NCBI GenBank assembly: GCA_014843695.1
Contig: JABXNX010000062.1
Coordinates: 1 to 64,000 of the forward strand
Source of the DNA: Archivesica marissinica
Taxonomy: Eukaryota > Mollusca > Bivalvia > Venerida > Vesicomyidae
DNA: 64,000 nt
Reading direction: 5' to 3'
In this document: piece after piece, positions 46,641-59,800 of the stretch
How the letters are laid out: the number at the start of each line of letters is the position of its first letter
Numbering within the stretch: the first letter of the stretch is position 1
The notes under the pieces: model-generated
Told to the model about the DNA's origin: nothing
Seen by the model: only the letters and a program-made list of their open reading frames with translations
Databases searched by the model: none
Translations under genes and position numbers: made by a program

Positions 46641-49000
46641 AACCAGAGATAATCCCGCGCTACCGATAGGTCAACCCGAGATAATCCCGCGCTACTGATA
46701 GGTCAATCAGAGATAAGTCCACACTACCAATAGGTCAACCAGAGACAATCCCGCACTACCGATATGTCAACCAGAGATAATCCCGCACTACTGATAGGTC
46801 AATCAGAGACAAGTCCACACTACCAATAGGTCAACCAGAGACAATCCCGCACTACCGATATGTCAACCAGAGATAATCCCGCGCTACCGATAGGTCAATC
46901 AGAGAAAATCCCGCACTACCGATAGGTCAATCAGAGACAATCCCGCACTACCGATATGTCAACCAGAGATAATCCCGCGCTACCGATAGGTCAATCAGAG
47001 ATAATCCCGCACTACCGATATGTCAATCAGAGATAATCCCACACTACCGATAGGTCAACCAGAGACAATCCCGCACTAACAATAGGTCAACCAGAGACAA
47101 TCCCGCACTACCAATAGGTCAACCAGAGATAATCCCGCGCTACCGATAGGTCAATCAGAGACAAGTCCACACTACCAATAGGTCAACCAGAGACAATCCC
47201 GCACTACCGATATGTCAACCAGAGATAATCCCGCGCTACAGATAGGTCAATCAGAGAAAATCCCGCACTACCGATAGGTCAACCAGAGACAATCCCGCAC
47301 TACCAATAGGTCAACCAGAGATAATCCCGCGCTACCGATAGGTCAACCAGAGATAATCCCGCGCTACCGATAGGTCAACCAGAGATAATCCCGCACTACC
47401 GATAGGTCAACCAGAGATAATCCCGCACTACCGATAGGTCAACCAGAGATAATCCCGCGCTACCGATAGGTCAACCAGAGATAATCCCGCGCTACCGATA
47501 GGTCAACCAGAGATAATCCCGCGCTACCGATAGGTCAATCAGAGACAATCCCGCACTACCGATAGGTCAACCAGAGATAATCCCGCACTACCGATAGGTC
47601 AACCAGAGATAATCCCGCGCTACTGATAGGTCAACCAGAGATAATCCCGCACTACCAATAGGTCAACCAGAGATAATCCCGCACTACCGATAGGTCAACC
47701 AGAGATAATCCCGCGCTACTGATAGGTCAACCAGAGATAACCGCACTACCGATAGGTCAATCAGAGACAATCCCGCACTACCGATAGGTCAACCAGAGAT
47801 AATCTCGCGCTACCGATAGGTCAACCAGAGATAATCTCGCACTACCGATAGGTCAACCCAGACAATCCCGTGCTACGATAGGTCAACCAGAGATAATCCC
47901 GCACTACCGATAGGTCAACCAGAGACAATTCCGCACTACCGATAGGTCAACCAGAGATAATCCCGCGCTACCGATAGGTCAATCAGAGATAATCCCGTGC
48001 TACCGATAGGTCAATCAGAGACAATCCCGCACTACCGATAGGTCAACCAGAGATAATCCCGCACTACCGATAGGTCAACCAGAGATAATCCCGCGCTACT
48101 GATAGGTCAACCAGAGATACTCCCGCACTACCAATAGGTCAACCAGAGATACTCCCGCACTACCGATTGGTCAACCCGAGATAATCCCGCGCTACTGATA
48201 GGTCAACCAGAGATAATCCCGCACTACCGATAGGTCAATCAGAGACAATCCCGCACTACCGATAGGTCAACCAGAGATAATCTCGCGCTACCGATAGGTC
48301 AACCTGAGACAATCCCGCGCTACTGATAGGTCAATCAGAGACAATCCCGCACTACTGATAGGTCAACCCGAGACAATCCCGCACTACCGATAGGTCAACG
48401 CGAGACAATCCCGCACTACTGATAGGTCAACCCGAGATAATTCCGCGCTACCGATAGGTCAACCCGAGATAATCCTGCGCTACCAATAGGTCAACCAGAG
48501 ACAATCCCGCACTACCAATAGGTCAACTCGAGATAATCCCGCGCTAGCGATAGGTCAACCAGAGATAATCCCGCGCTACCGATAGGTCATCCCGAGACAA
48601 TCCCGCGCTACTGATAGGTCAATCAGAGACAAGTCCACACTACAAATATGTCAACCAGAGATAATCCCGCACTACCGATAGGTCAACCCGAGATAATCCC
48701 GCGCTACCGATAGGTCAACCAGATATAATCCCGCGCTACTGATAGGTCAATCATAGACAAGTCCACACTACCGATAGGTCAACCAGAGATACTCCCGCAC
48801 TACCAATAGGTCAACCAGAGATACTCCCGCACTATCGATAGGTCAACCCGAGACAATCCCGCACTACCGATAGGTCAACCAGAGACAATCCCACACTACC
48901 GATAGGTCAACCCGCACTACCGATAGGTCAACCAGAGACAATCCCGCACTACCGATAGGTCAACCCGCACTACCGATAGGTCAACCCGAGACAACCCCGC

Positions 49001-49141
49001 ACTACAGATAGGTTAATCAGAGAAATCCTACACTACTAATATGTCAACCAGAGACACTCCCACACTACCAATACGGCAACCAGAGACATTTCCATTCTAC
49101 TGATAGGTCAACAAGAGACAAGTCCACACTACCAATATGTC
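49001..49141 (-). repeat. marker block, copy R4
   Basis: Same variant order as R1, with CACTACTAATATGTC at the second unit as in R2. Confidence 0.9.
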
Positions 49142-50278
49142 AACCAGAGATAATCCCGCGCTACCGATAGGTCAACCCGAGATAATCCCGCGCTACTGAT
49201 AGGTCAATCAGAGACAAGTCCACACTACCAATAGGTCAACCAGAGACAATCCCGCACTACCGATATGTCAACCAGAGATTATCCCGCACTACTGATAGGT
49301 CAATCAGAGACAAGTCCACACTACCAATAGGTCAACCAGAGACAATCCCGCACTACCGATATGTCAACCAGAGATAATCCCGCGCTACCGATAGGTCAAT
49401 CAGAGAAAATCCCGCACTACCGATAGGTCAATCAGAGACAATCCCGCACTACCGATATGTCAACCAGAGATAATCCCGCGCTACCGATAGGTCAATCAGA
49501 GATAATACCGCACTACCGATATGTCAATCAGAGATAATCCCACACTACCGATAGGTCAACCAGAGACAATCCTGCACTAACAATAGGTCAACAAGAGACA
49601 ATCCCGCACTACCAATAGGTCAACCAGAGATAATCCCGCGCTACCGATAGGTCAATCAGAGACAAGTCCACACTACCAATAGGTCAACCAGGGATAATCC
49701 CGCGCTACCGATAGGTCAACCAGAGATAATCCCGCGCTATCGATAGGTCAATCAGAGACAATCCGCACTACCGATATGTCAACCAGAGATAATCTCGCGC
49801 TACCGATAGGTCAACCAGAGATAATCCCGTGCTACCGATAGGTCAACCAGAGATAATCCCGCGCTACCGATAGGTCAATCAGAGACAATCCCGCACTACC
49901 GATAGGTCAACCAGAGATAATCCCGTGCTACCGATAGGTCAACCAGAGATAATCCCGCGCTACTGATAGGTCAACCAGAGATACTCCCGCACTACCAATA
50001 GGTCAACCAGAGATACTCCCGCACTACCGATTGGTCAACCCGAGATAATCCCGCACTACCGATAGGTCAACCCGAGATAATCCCGCGCTACCGATAGGTC
50101 AACCCGAGACAATCCCGCACTACCGATAGGTCAACCCGCACTACCGATAGGTCAACCAGAGACAATCCCGCACTACCGATAGGTCAACCCGCACTACCGA
50201 TAGGTCAACCAGAGACAATCCCGCACTACCGATAGGTCAACCCGCACTACCAATAGGTCAACCCGAGACAACCCCGCA

Positions 50279-50418
50279 CTACAGATAGGTTAATCAGAGA
50301 AATCCTACACTACCAATATGTCAACCAGAGACACTCCCACACTACCAATACGGCAACCAGAGACATTTCCATTCTACTGATAGGTCAACAAGAGACAAGT
50401 CCACACTACCAATATGTC
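50279..50418 (-). repeat. marker block, copy R5
   Basis: Same variant order as R1 and R3. Confidence 0.9.
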
Positions 50419-52089
50419 AACCAGAGATAATCCCGCGCTACCGATAGGTCAACCCGAGATAATCCCGCGCTACTGATAGGTCAATCAGAGACAAGTCCAC
50501 ACTACCAATAGGTCAACCAGAGACAATCCCGCACTACCGATATGTCAACCAGAGATAATCCCGCACTACCGATAGGTCAATCAGAGACAAGTCCACACTA
50601 CCAATAGGTCAACCAGAGACAATCCCGCACTACCGATATGTCAACCAGAGATAATCCCGCGCTACCGATAGGTCAATCAGAGAAAATCCCGCACTACCGA
50701 TAGGTCAATCAGAGACAATCCCGCACTACCGATATGTCAACTAGAGACAATCCCGCACTACCGATAGGTCAACCAGAGATAATCCCGCGCTACCGATAGG
50801 TCAACCAGAGATAATCCCGCGCTACCGATAGGTCAATCAGAGACAATCCCGCACTACCGATAGGTCAACCAGAGATAATCCCGCGCTACCGATAGGTCAA
50901 CCAGAGATAATCCCGCGCTACCGATAGGTCAACCAGAGATAATCCCGCGCTACCGATAGGTCAACCAGAGATAATCCCGCGCTACGATAGGTCAATCAGA
51001 GACAATCCCGCACTACCGATAGGTCAACCAGAGATAATCCCGCGCTACCGATAGGTAACCAGAGATAATGCGCGCTACCGATAGGTCAACCAGAGATAAT
51101 CCGCGCTACTGATAGGTCAACCAGAGATACTCCCGCACTACCAATAGGTCAACCAGAGATACTCCCGCACTACCGATTGGTCAACCCGAGATAATCCCGC
51201 GCTACTGATAGGTCAACCAGAGATAATCCCGCACTACCGATAGGTCAATCACAGATAATCCCGCACTACCGATAGGTCAATCAGAGACAATCCCGCACTA
51301 CCGATAGGTCAACCAGAGATAATCTCGCGCTACCGATAGGTCAACCCGAGACAATCCCGCGCTACTGATAGGTCAATCAGAGACAATCCCGCACTACCGA
51401 TAGGTCAACGCCAGACAATCCCGCACTACTGATAGGTCAACGCGAGACAATCCAGCACTACTGATAGGTCAATCAGAGATAATCCCGCGCTACCGATAGG
51501 TCAACGCGAGACAATCCCGCACTACTGATAGGTCAACCCGAGATAATTCCGCGCTACCGATAGGTCAACCCGAGATAATCCCGCGCTAGCGATAGGTCAA
51601 CCAGAGATAATCCCGCGCTACCGATAGGTCATCCCGAGACAATCCCGCGCTACTGATAGGTCAATCAGAGACAAGTCCACACTACCAATAGGTCAACCAG
51701 AGATAATCCCGCACTACCGATAGGTCAACCCGAGATAATCCCGCGCTACCGATAGGTCAATCATAGACAAGTACACACTACCGATATGTCAACAAGAGAT
51801 AATCCCGCACTACCGATAGGTCAACCCGAGATAATCCCGCACTACCGATAGGTCAACCCGAGATAATCCCGCGCTACCAATAGGTCAATCCGAGATAATC
51901 GCGCACTACTGATAGGTCAATCAGAGACAAGTCCACACTACCAATATGTCCACCAGAGATAATCCCGCGCTACCGATAGGTCAACCAGAGTTAATCCCGC
52001 GCTACTGATAGGTCAACCCGAGATAATCCCGCGCTACTGATAGGTCAACCCGAGACAATCCCGCGCTACCGATAGGTCAACCCGAGACA

Positions 52090-53830
52090 ATCCCGCGCTA
52101 CTGATAGGTCAATCAGAGACAAGTCCACACTACCGATATGTCAACTCGAGATAATCCCGCGCTACCGATATGTCAACCCGAGACAATCCCGCGCTACCGA
52201 TAGGTCAACCCGAGACAATCCCGCGCAACTGATAGGTCAATCAGAGACAAGTCCACACTACCGATATGTCAACCCGAGATAATCCCGCGCTACCGATAGG
52301 TCAACCCGAGACAATCCCGCGCTACTGATAGGTCAATCAGAGACAAGTCCACACTACCGATATGTCAACCCGAGACAATCCCGCGCTATTGATAGGTAAA
52401 TCAGAGACAAGTCCACACTACCGATATGTCAACTCGAGATAATCCCGAACTACTGATAGGTCAATCAGAGATAATCCCGCACTACCGATAGGTCAACCCG
52501 AGATAATCCCGCACTACCAATAGGTCAACCCGAGATAATCCCGCACTACCGATAGGTCAATCAGAGATAATCCCGCATTACCGATAGGTCAACCAGAGAT
52601 AATCTCGCGCTACCGATAGGTCACCCGAGATAATCCCGCGCTACCGATAGGTCAACCCGAGACAATCCCGCGCTACTGATAGGTCAATCAGAGACAAGTC
52701 CACACTACCGATATGTCAACTCGAGATAATCCCGCGCTACCGATATGTCAACCCGAGACAATCCCGCGCTACCGATAGGTCAACCCGAGACAATCCCGCG
52801 CTACTGATAGGTCAATCAGAGACAAGTCCACACTACCGATATGTCAACCCGAGATAATCCCGCGCTACCGATAGGTCAACCCGAGACAATCCAGCGCTAC
52901 TGATAGGTCAATCAGAGACAAGTCCACACTACCGATATGTCAACCCGAGACAATCCCGCGCTATTGATAGGTAAATCAGAGACAAGTCCACACTACCGAT
53001 ATGTCAACTCGAGATAATCCCGAACTACTGATAGGTCAATCAGAGATAATCCCGCACTAGATAGGTCAACCAAACCCGCCAGATAATCCCGCACTACCAT
53101 AGGTCAACCGAGATAATCGCACTACCGATAGGTCAATCAGAGATAATCCCGCATTACCGATAGGTCAACCAGAGATAATCTCGCGCTACCGATAGGTCAC
53201 CCGAGATAATCCCGCGCTACCGATAGGTCAACCCGAGACAATCCCGCGCTACTGATAGGTCAATCAGAGACAAGTCCACACTACCGATATGTCAACTCGA
53301 GATAATCCCGCGCTACCGATATGTCAACCCGAGACAATCCCGCGCTACCGATAGGTCAACCCGAGACAATCCCGCGCTACTGATAGGTCAATCAGAGACA
53401 AGTCCACACTACCGATATGTCAACCCTAGATAATCCCGTGCTACCGATAGGTCAACCCGAGACAATCCCGCGCTACTGATAGGTCAATCAGAGACAAGTC
53501 CACACTACCGATATGTCAACCCGAGACAATCCCGCGCTATTGATAGGTCAATCAGAGACAAGTCCACACTACCGATATGTCAACTCGAGATAATCCCGAA
53601 CTACTGATAGGTCAATCAGAGATAATCCCGCACTACCGATAGGTCAACCCGAGATAATCCCGCACTACCAATAGGTCAACCCGAGATAATCCCGCACTAC
53701 CGATAGGTCAATCAGAGATAATCCCGCATTACCGATAGGTCAACCAGAGATAATTTCGCGCTACCGATAGGTCACCCGAGATAATCCCGCGCTACCGATA
53801 GGTCAACCCGAGATAATCCCGCGCTACCGA
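52090..53830 (-). repeat. higher-order repeat, 18 units (about 576 bp) in three copies
   Basis: The landmark TCAACTCGAGATAATCCCGC followed by GCTACCGATATGTCAACCCG begins at 52141, 52716 and 53292, spacings of 575 and 576 bp, which is 18 times 32. Units between the landmarks correspond in order (for example the GCTATTGATAGG unit and the CCCGAACTACTGATAGG unit in each block). The second block is locally scrambled near 53059-53120. Confidence 0.88.
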
Positions 53831-53884
53831 TAGGTCAACCCGAGACAAATCCACACTACCAATAGGTCAATCAGAGACAAGTCC

Positions 53885-53898
53885 ACACTACCAATATG
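53885..53898. repeat. target site duplication, left copy
   Basis: ACACTACCAATATG, part of a satellite unit, repeated exactly at 54163-54176 across the SINE. Confidence 0.85.
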
Positions 53899-54162
53899 AG
53901 TCCGCCTCCGTGGTCGAGTGGTTAAGGTCGCTGACTTGTATACCACTGTAACCTATCATCACTGATGGTCACGGGTTCGAGCCCCGCTCAGGCCCTGTCT
54001 CATTTATATGAGAAAGTTGGCAGTTTCTTACGGAGGTTGGTGCACCCAAGTACTGGTTAACCGCTGGAGCCTGCCCAGGAAAGGTATTGTTAGGTAAACT
54101 GCCCGCCGGCGATATAGCCCGAAATGGTGCTGTTGCAGGTGTAAAACCCGAAATATAACATA
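53899..54162 (+). mobile_element. SINE family B inserted into the satellite
   Basis: The head is CCTCCGTGGTCGAGTGGTTA, a Leu/Ser-type A-box region, followed by AGGTCGCTGACTTGTATACC and the B-box GGTTCGAGCCCC. The body has CTCATTTATATGAGAAAGTT and GGTATTGTTAGGTAAACTGC, with an A-rich end AAATATAACATA. It is bounded by the 14-bp duplication ACACTACCAATATG. A minus-strand open frame over it is not a gene. Confidence 0.92.
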
Positions 54163-55215
54163 ACACTACCAATATGTCAACTCGAGATAATCCCGCGCTA
54201 CCGATAGGTCAACCCGAGATAATCCCGCGCTGATAGGTCAACCCGAGATAATCCCGCGCTACCGATAGGTCAACCCGAGATAATCCCACACTACCGATAT
54301 GTCAACCTGAGACAATCCCGCGCTACTGATAGGTCAATCAGAGACAAGTCCACACTACCGATCAATCAGAGACAAGTCCACACTACCGATATGTCAACTC
54401 GAGATAATCCCGAACTACTGATAGGTCAATCAGAGATAATCCCGCACTACCGATAGGTCAACCAGAGATAATCCCGCGCTACCGATAGGTCAACCCGAGA
54501 TAATCCCGCACTACCAATAGGTCAACCTGAGATAATCCCGCACTACCAATAGGTCAACCCGAGATAATCCCGCACTACCAATAGGTCAACCAGAGATAAT
54601 CCCGCACTACCAATAGGTCAACCAGAGATAATCCCGCACTACCGGTAGGTCAACCAGAGACAATCCCGCACTACCAATAGGTCAACCAGAGATAATCCCA
54701 TGCTACCAATAGGTCAACCAGAGACAATCCCGCACTACCAATAGGTCAACCAGAGATAATCCCACGCTACCGATAGGTCAACCAGAGACAATCCCACACT
54801 ACCGATAGGTCAACCAGAGACAATCCCGCACTACCAATAGGTCAACCCGAGATAATCCTGCACTACCGATAGGTCAACCAGAGACAATCCCGCACTACCA
54901 ATACGGCAACCAGAGACATTTCTATTCTACTGATAGGTCAACAAAAGACAGATCCACACTACCAATAGACAACCCCACACTACCAATACGTCAACCAGAC
55001 AATAAAATTATATTGATAGGTCATCCAGAGAGAGTTCCACACTTCTAAGAATTCAACCTGACAAGTCCACACTTCTGATAATTCAACCAGACAAGTCCAC
55101 ACTTCTAATAATTCAACCGGAGACAATTCCACACTTCTGAGAATTCAACCTCACACTACTGATAACTTGAGAGAATTGGTAAAAACCTTTACCAATAGTT
55201 CAACTTTACAAATCC
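54163..55215 (-). repeat. 32-bp satellite, distal part with decaying edge
   Basis: Regular units continue to about 54990 and include a partial marker block at 54892-54967 (CCAATACGGCAACCAGAGAC then ATTTCTATTCTACTG). Beyond that, units become irregular (CACACTTCTGATAATTCAAC forms) and fade by about 55215. This graded edge contrasts with the sharp edge at 5455. Confidence 0.9.
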
Positions 55216-56173
55216 AAAGATATATCAACAAGAAAATTTAACAATCTGTTCAAGTGGGCGACAACACACATCTACCAATAGTCAGGGTTTCCACTTTGGG
55301 TAAATAAAATTCCATGTCTCGTTTTCGAAATTCAAAGGCCAATATTTGTGCAGATTTCGATAAAACAAAGTTTTACAGCTTATTGAACTGCTCTTTTCAC
55401 AGCATTGAACTCTCCTAAATACCAAAAATTAGACCCCAATCCAAATTCTCTGAATAGCACGAGATCTTTATAACAGAAAACCAACAAATGCAATTCATGT
55501 TCCAAGTGAGCTGATGTGTACAATGAAATGGGGCACATTTGATTGTGTGGTTTATGGATACGATTGGATTTTTTACTACAGCAGTTTTGATCATGGGACG
55601 TTAAACTGGATTGAACATTCGGTTCCATTATTTACTTCATCTTGAAATGCAATAGAGCAATTTGCTTGAAATGCAACAAAATCCAATAATTATGCTACTG
55701 CTACAGTAAAGCATTCTGGTTCCAAAACCACATGGTGGCCCATTTATATCATGCATGTGTATCGTTTCACACAGGTCATAGTCGTTAATGCTCCATTTAC
55801 ATAGATATAAGTTGATCAATTGTAGATAATAACTATCTGGGCCATTCATTTAAACAGTTAAAACGGCAAATAATGTAACGTTATATATTTGTTATTGCTC
55901 CAGTCGGCCAAAACAATGGGTTTGGCAAAAATGCAACAAATCGGTTTTTATTCATGTGTTTTTATTCATTTTAAATTTCAAGATGCAGGTTTATAAATTG
56001 ACACAATACAAACAATAGCACTAAGTTCTTACATAAATCAAGCACAGATACAGCAAGTCAATCACTTACACAATAAATAAATTGTAACTGTAATCCTAAT
56101 GTTCCACAGAAAGAAACGAAATGCATCTATGTATTTACTTATTAACCCTTCCAACACCACAGGCCTCTAAATA
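55216..56173. other. unique sequence, possible end of the receptor 3' UTR
   Basis: No tandem repeats. Small minus-strand frames (55380-55628, 55637-55849) have no family signature. Two AATAAA signals on the minus strand lie at 55947-55952 and 55961-55966. Confidence 0.45.
55947..55966 (-). promoter_or_regulatory. candidate polyadenylation signals (two AATAAA)
   Basis: TTTATT on the plus strand at 55947-55952 and 55961-55966 reads AATAAA on the minus strand. If the receptor transcript runs this far, these would end it. AATAAA is common in AT-rich DNA and other copies lie closer to the gene, so this is weak. Confidence 0.25.
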
Positions 56174-56770
56174 CCGTATTGTTCCTATTTAAAGCGCCAC
56201 CTCTAATATAGGCACCCCACGTAAAAATGCAAAATGAAATGGCCCTTAAAAGGAAATAATTGGCTTGTCGGTAGTACTGTTGTTTAACGTAATCCATATA
56301 TATATATAAACCCCAAGCTCATGAATCACTAAGTATGCATGAATAATATGCGCATCACTTGTTGAACGTGTATCGCTATAAAAAAGTATTTATTTTCACA
56401 GAAGAATTCACACAATATCAACAATGCCTCGAGCTATTCAAACCGAAAGTACAAGTATAGTTATTTATAACGCGGAACAATCCACAGAAACACGGGTTAA
56501 CTTTAAATGTATACGATTTACGTGGCATAATAGTATGTACCGCATCTACAGAACATAATTATCGATCGATTTAGGTAACACACGACGACGTAGTAGGCGT
56601 CGCATTATGACAAAGCAAGGTCACTGAGCAGTTTCTTCCAATTAGTTGGCAATTAACGATATTGAAACGGAGATTTTCCACACCAATACTACAAAAATTA
56701 TTTACTCTAATTAGCGCGCCCCTTTTGTGTTTTGCATCGCGCCCGGGCGCTATAAATAGGAACAATATGG
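56174..56770. mobile_element. TA-flanked MITE, 597 bp, with 25-bp inverted repeats
   Basis: The left end CCGTATTGTTCCTATTTAAA plus GCGCC matches the right end, which in reverse complement reads CCATATTGTTCCTATTTATA plus GCGCC. TA flanks both ends (56172-56173 and 56771-56772). The interior is non-coding. A minus-strand open frame overlapping the right end is not supported as a gene. Confidence 0.78.
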
Positions 56771-56779
56771 TAGGCTTAC

Positions 56780-56842
56780 AAAAAGTGTAGATCCAGATGA
56801 GCCGGCTCGTGACGAGCCGTCTCATCAGGATCTGCACTTTTT
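56780..56842. repeat. 30-bp-arm hairpin
   Basis: Left arm AAAAAGTGTAGATCCAGATG plus AGCCGGCTCG; right arm CGAGCCGTCTCATCAGGATC plus TGCACTTTTT. The arms pair with about four mismatches around a 3-base loop (TGA). It lies 10 bp outside the MITE end at 56770. Confidence 0.85.
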
Positions 56843-59800
56843 GCCAGTAATAATTATTACTATTTTTAGATTAAATTACCCATTTTGATAAATGAACTGG
56901 TCCAAAGGTAATTTTCATATTAATTTATTGGTCTAAAAATATCATGCAGCAGTCCATGTCAGTTACTTTGGGTTGAATGGGTTAAAGCTGAATAGGCAGA
57001 ATTTATATTCTTATGTATATGCTGTACATTATATGAAGAATATTTGACACTTGGTACATGGTACAATAATTAAAGGGAATTGTTTCAAAATTTTAGACCA
57101 ATTTTCTTTCCACCAGAACATGAAGATTTCAGTTACACAACTCTGGCATATACTTCAGCACAGTTAGTAGCACTCCTTTATTTGTATATACATCAGTCTT
57201 CCCGAGAATTGCGGGTTCAAATTTTCATAGAAGCAACCAAACGTATAAATAAAAGAAATGTGCTTCGATCTGATCTAGTGAAAAATGAACAACTAAAATA
57301 TCCATCTATATAGATAGAAAACAAGAAATTGAAACAAACGAGTGATATTTATAATTTTGCCGCAGTAACGGACAACACTATTTTGGGCAACGAAAAATGC
57401 GTCTTATGTAGGAAGCTAGAACTTTAGTTACTACTGAAATATTCAAAGCAGTTTATTCACAGAATTGGTTCATTTTTCTCCTTTCAGTTGGGCAGTGCGA
57501 GACTGCCAGATGGAATGTTATATGGAGAGTCTGGTATTTGTCTTATTTCCATAAGACTGATGTATATGCACTAGGATACACGCAATCAATCGTATTACAT
57601 TTACACCTAACAGATTAGTGCTTCATTTACTAAGATTTTCTATTTACAATTTTAACCCGTTTCGACAAAAACAACCTAAAATGTTTCCTCTTGCACACCT
57701 ACCGGTAAACACGCAATAAATAATAATCAAACACAATAACACTGGACAGTCGACAGACAAATCAAATATGCAATGCTTCATGTCCGAGATTCTACTATAA
57801 TGACAAAAGGTGCAAACAATGTGCCTTAAAGATATGTTACAAACACCACACCAAAAAACTGTAAACTCCTAGAAAAGTGAACACTTTCAAAAACGGATGC
57901 AACAAGAGATAAAACCTGTCTCTTTGTACTTAAATGCTGGTTACTAAACAAGTATTTTCACAACCTAAACTAATGGGATGGACTTCAGCTGTCTCATGCT
58001 TTCCGTCAATATTATGGGTTAGCTGGTCAAGATATTCTTGCATTGATATTTAGCATACAAATGTAGCGTGGGGTTAGAAAACAGATAAAAGACTACAAAT
58101 ACTACAACAACACTTGGATGTGTACAACGCTATACTGCCATACATTTAGGAACACAGACGGCGATCAAAAAGACCCATGATTTAGTAGTGTGCAACTAAT
58201 AAAGAGCAACAAATGATATCGTTCACGACTTTCAAAACATGACAAGCATGCCTGAACATCGCAGTAAGATATAAATCTAACCAGTATAGCAATATAAGTG
58301 TATCGATCCAAACTACATTCAATGTAATACTTCTACAAAACTACAACCGCAAAGGTATAACAACACGTATATAATCCCTCCAGATATCTATCTAATCTAT
58401 ATCAAGTGACAGATGGTAAGAGGTCACCTTTACGAGGGCTTTGTAACATGCCTGCCATACATGACCGAGTGATCAATCATTAGATACAAACAAATGCATA
58501 AACAAAACAGTAGCAGCACTTTTAAATGGCATACTGCCCCTATGCTGATCGAAACTAATCACGTAATATTATGCCATTACAGGTGTGGTGAATTGTGAAA
58601 TGTTGATACAAGGGGGACTATGTGCAGACCATTCGTGTTTATACAACACCTTGGTCTTAGAGCCATAAAAGTATTTATAATAAATGATTACTTTGAATTA
58701 ACATTGAAAACTGACCACTCAAAATAGTTGCTTTCATATCTAGGAATATCGAGTCTGCACGATTCCCGACCACATGTACTCGTCAATGGTGCATCAATCA
58801 ATTTTCCAACTAAACTTTAAAGTCAATTTCTCAAAATAATGGAATGAAAGACGTAATACATCATACAACATTAAATTCATTACGGTATTCAAAAGCACCT
58901 GTATTAATCAACAATTCGTGTTCATTCATCCAGGAAATAATTAGTAGGAATACAATTTAAATGCATCAAATCCTAGAAAAAAAAGACTATTCTTTGCTTA
59001 ACAAACAAATCTATATTCTGTTGTTTTAACGTCCGTATATATACGAGAGATTCTTGTACTAACGTTTCCCTACAAATTTACTCTACATAAGTAGTCATAG
59101 GTAAGATTAACTACATGTATTCTTTAATAATAAAAAAAACCCATTCAAAACGCACGTATCAAAGTTCCTCGACAGGAATAACAACTCGGAATGGTCATAA
59201 ATCACTCCGCACGATATAATAATAATAAAGCACATGTTACAGATTCTGTACCCTCATTGGGGAATAGCAAACACCTGCTGGGGTATAGCCATCTCTCACT
59301 GCCAAAATAAACCCCAACACCTGCTGGGGTATAGCCATCTCTCACTGCCTAAATATCATCTCTTGGGTATGTCACTATTTAATTTGTTTTAAGTAGCAGA
59401 TTTAAAGCAGTTAAAGCAACTATTTCCACTTTCATTTTTAAACTTAAATGCATCACTTTATTTACTACAGTCTTGCAATTTAATATATCGAATTGTATCC
59501 CGTAAAGCACGCAATTCGACAGTAACCGTGTTAAAAATAGTTATGTAGATATGAACAACCCCTCGACACACCCAGGCAGCACGATGGAAGGAGTAATTTG
59601 ACCATGCATTCTTCAACAGCAAAGTTTTCTACTGCTGAAGCTAATTTGAGTAAATTGCAAAAGTTCGTTATATTTCGGAAACGGTATGTGTGCAGTCACA
59701 ATTAAAAAATTGCCTAAATTAGCGGATTTAAGCCGAAGCATAAATGGTAAGTTTGGTACATTAAGAGGTGGCTCATATAAACATATTAAGTCATTTAAAT

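Larger units (their letters stand above)
41125..53884 (-). repeat. 32-bp satellite array, right block, reverse polarity
   Basis: About 400 copies of the unit seen at 1-5455, here as its reverse complement (CCGCACTACCGATAGGTCAA plus CCAGAGATAATC). Variants match those of the left block, including the short 21-bp units (as at 42660-42800, 43270-43370, 46340-46490 and 50130-50260) and the divergent marker block. A few short deletions and scrambled units occur near 53059-53120. No gene is seen. Confidence 0.97.

Noticed and set aside
53899..53990. Possible tRNA-Leu or tRNA-Ser gene
   Set aside because: Same reasoning: it is the head of a SINE with a 14-bp target duplication and a second genomic copy at 60875.
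1..55215. The 32-bp satellite as a centromere
   Set aside because: Higher-order structure is suggestive, but the array seen is only some 14 kb, lies 6 kb from a conserved gene and shows nothing specific to centromeres. Genome-wide location or CENP-A data would be needed.
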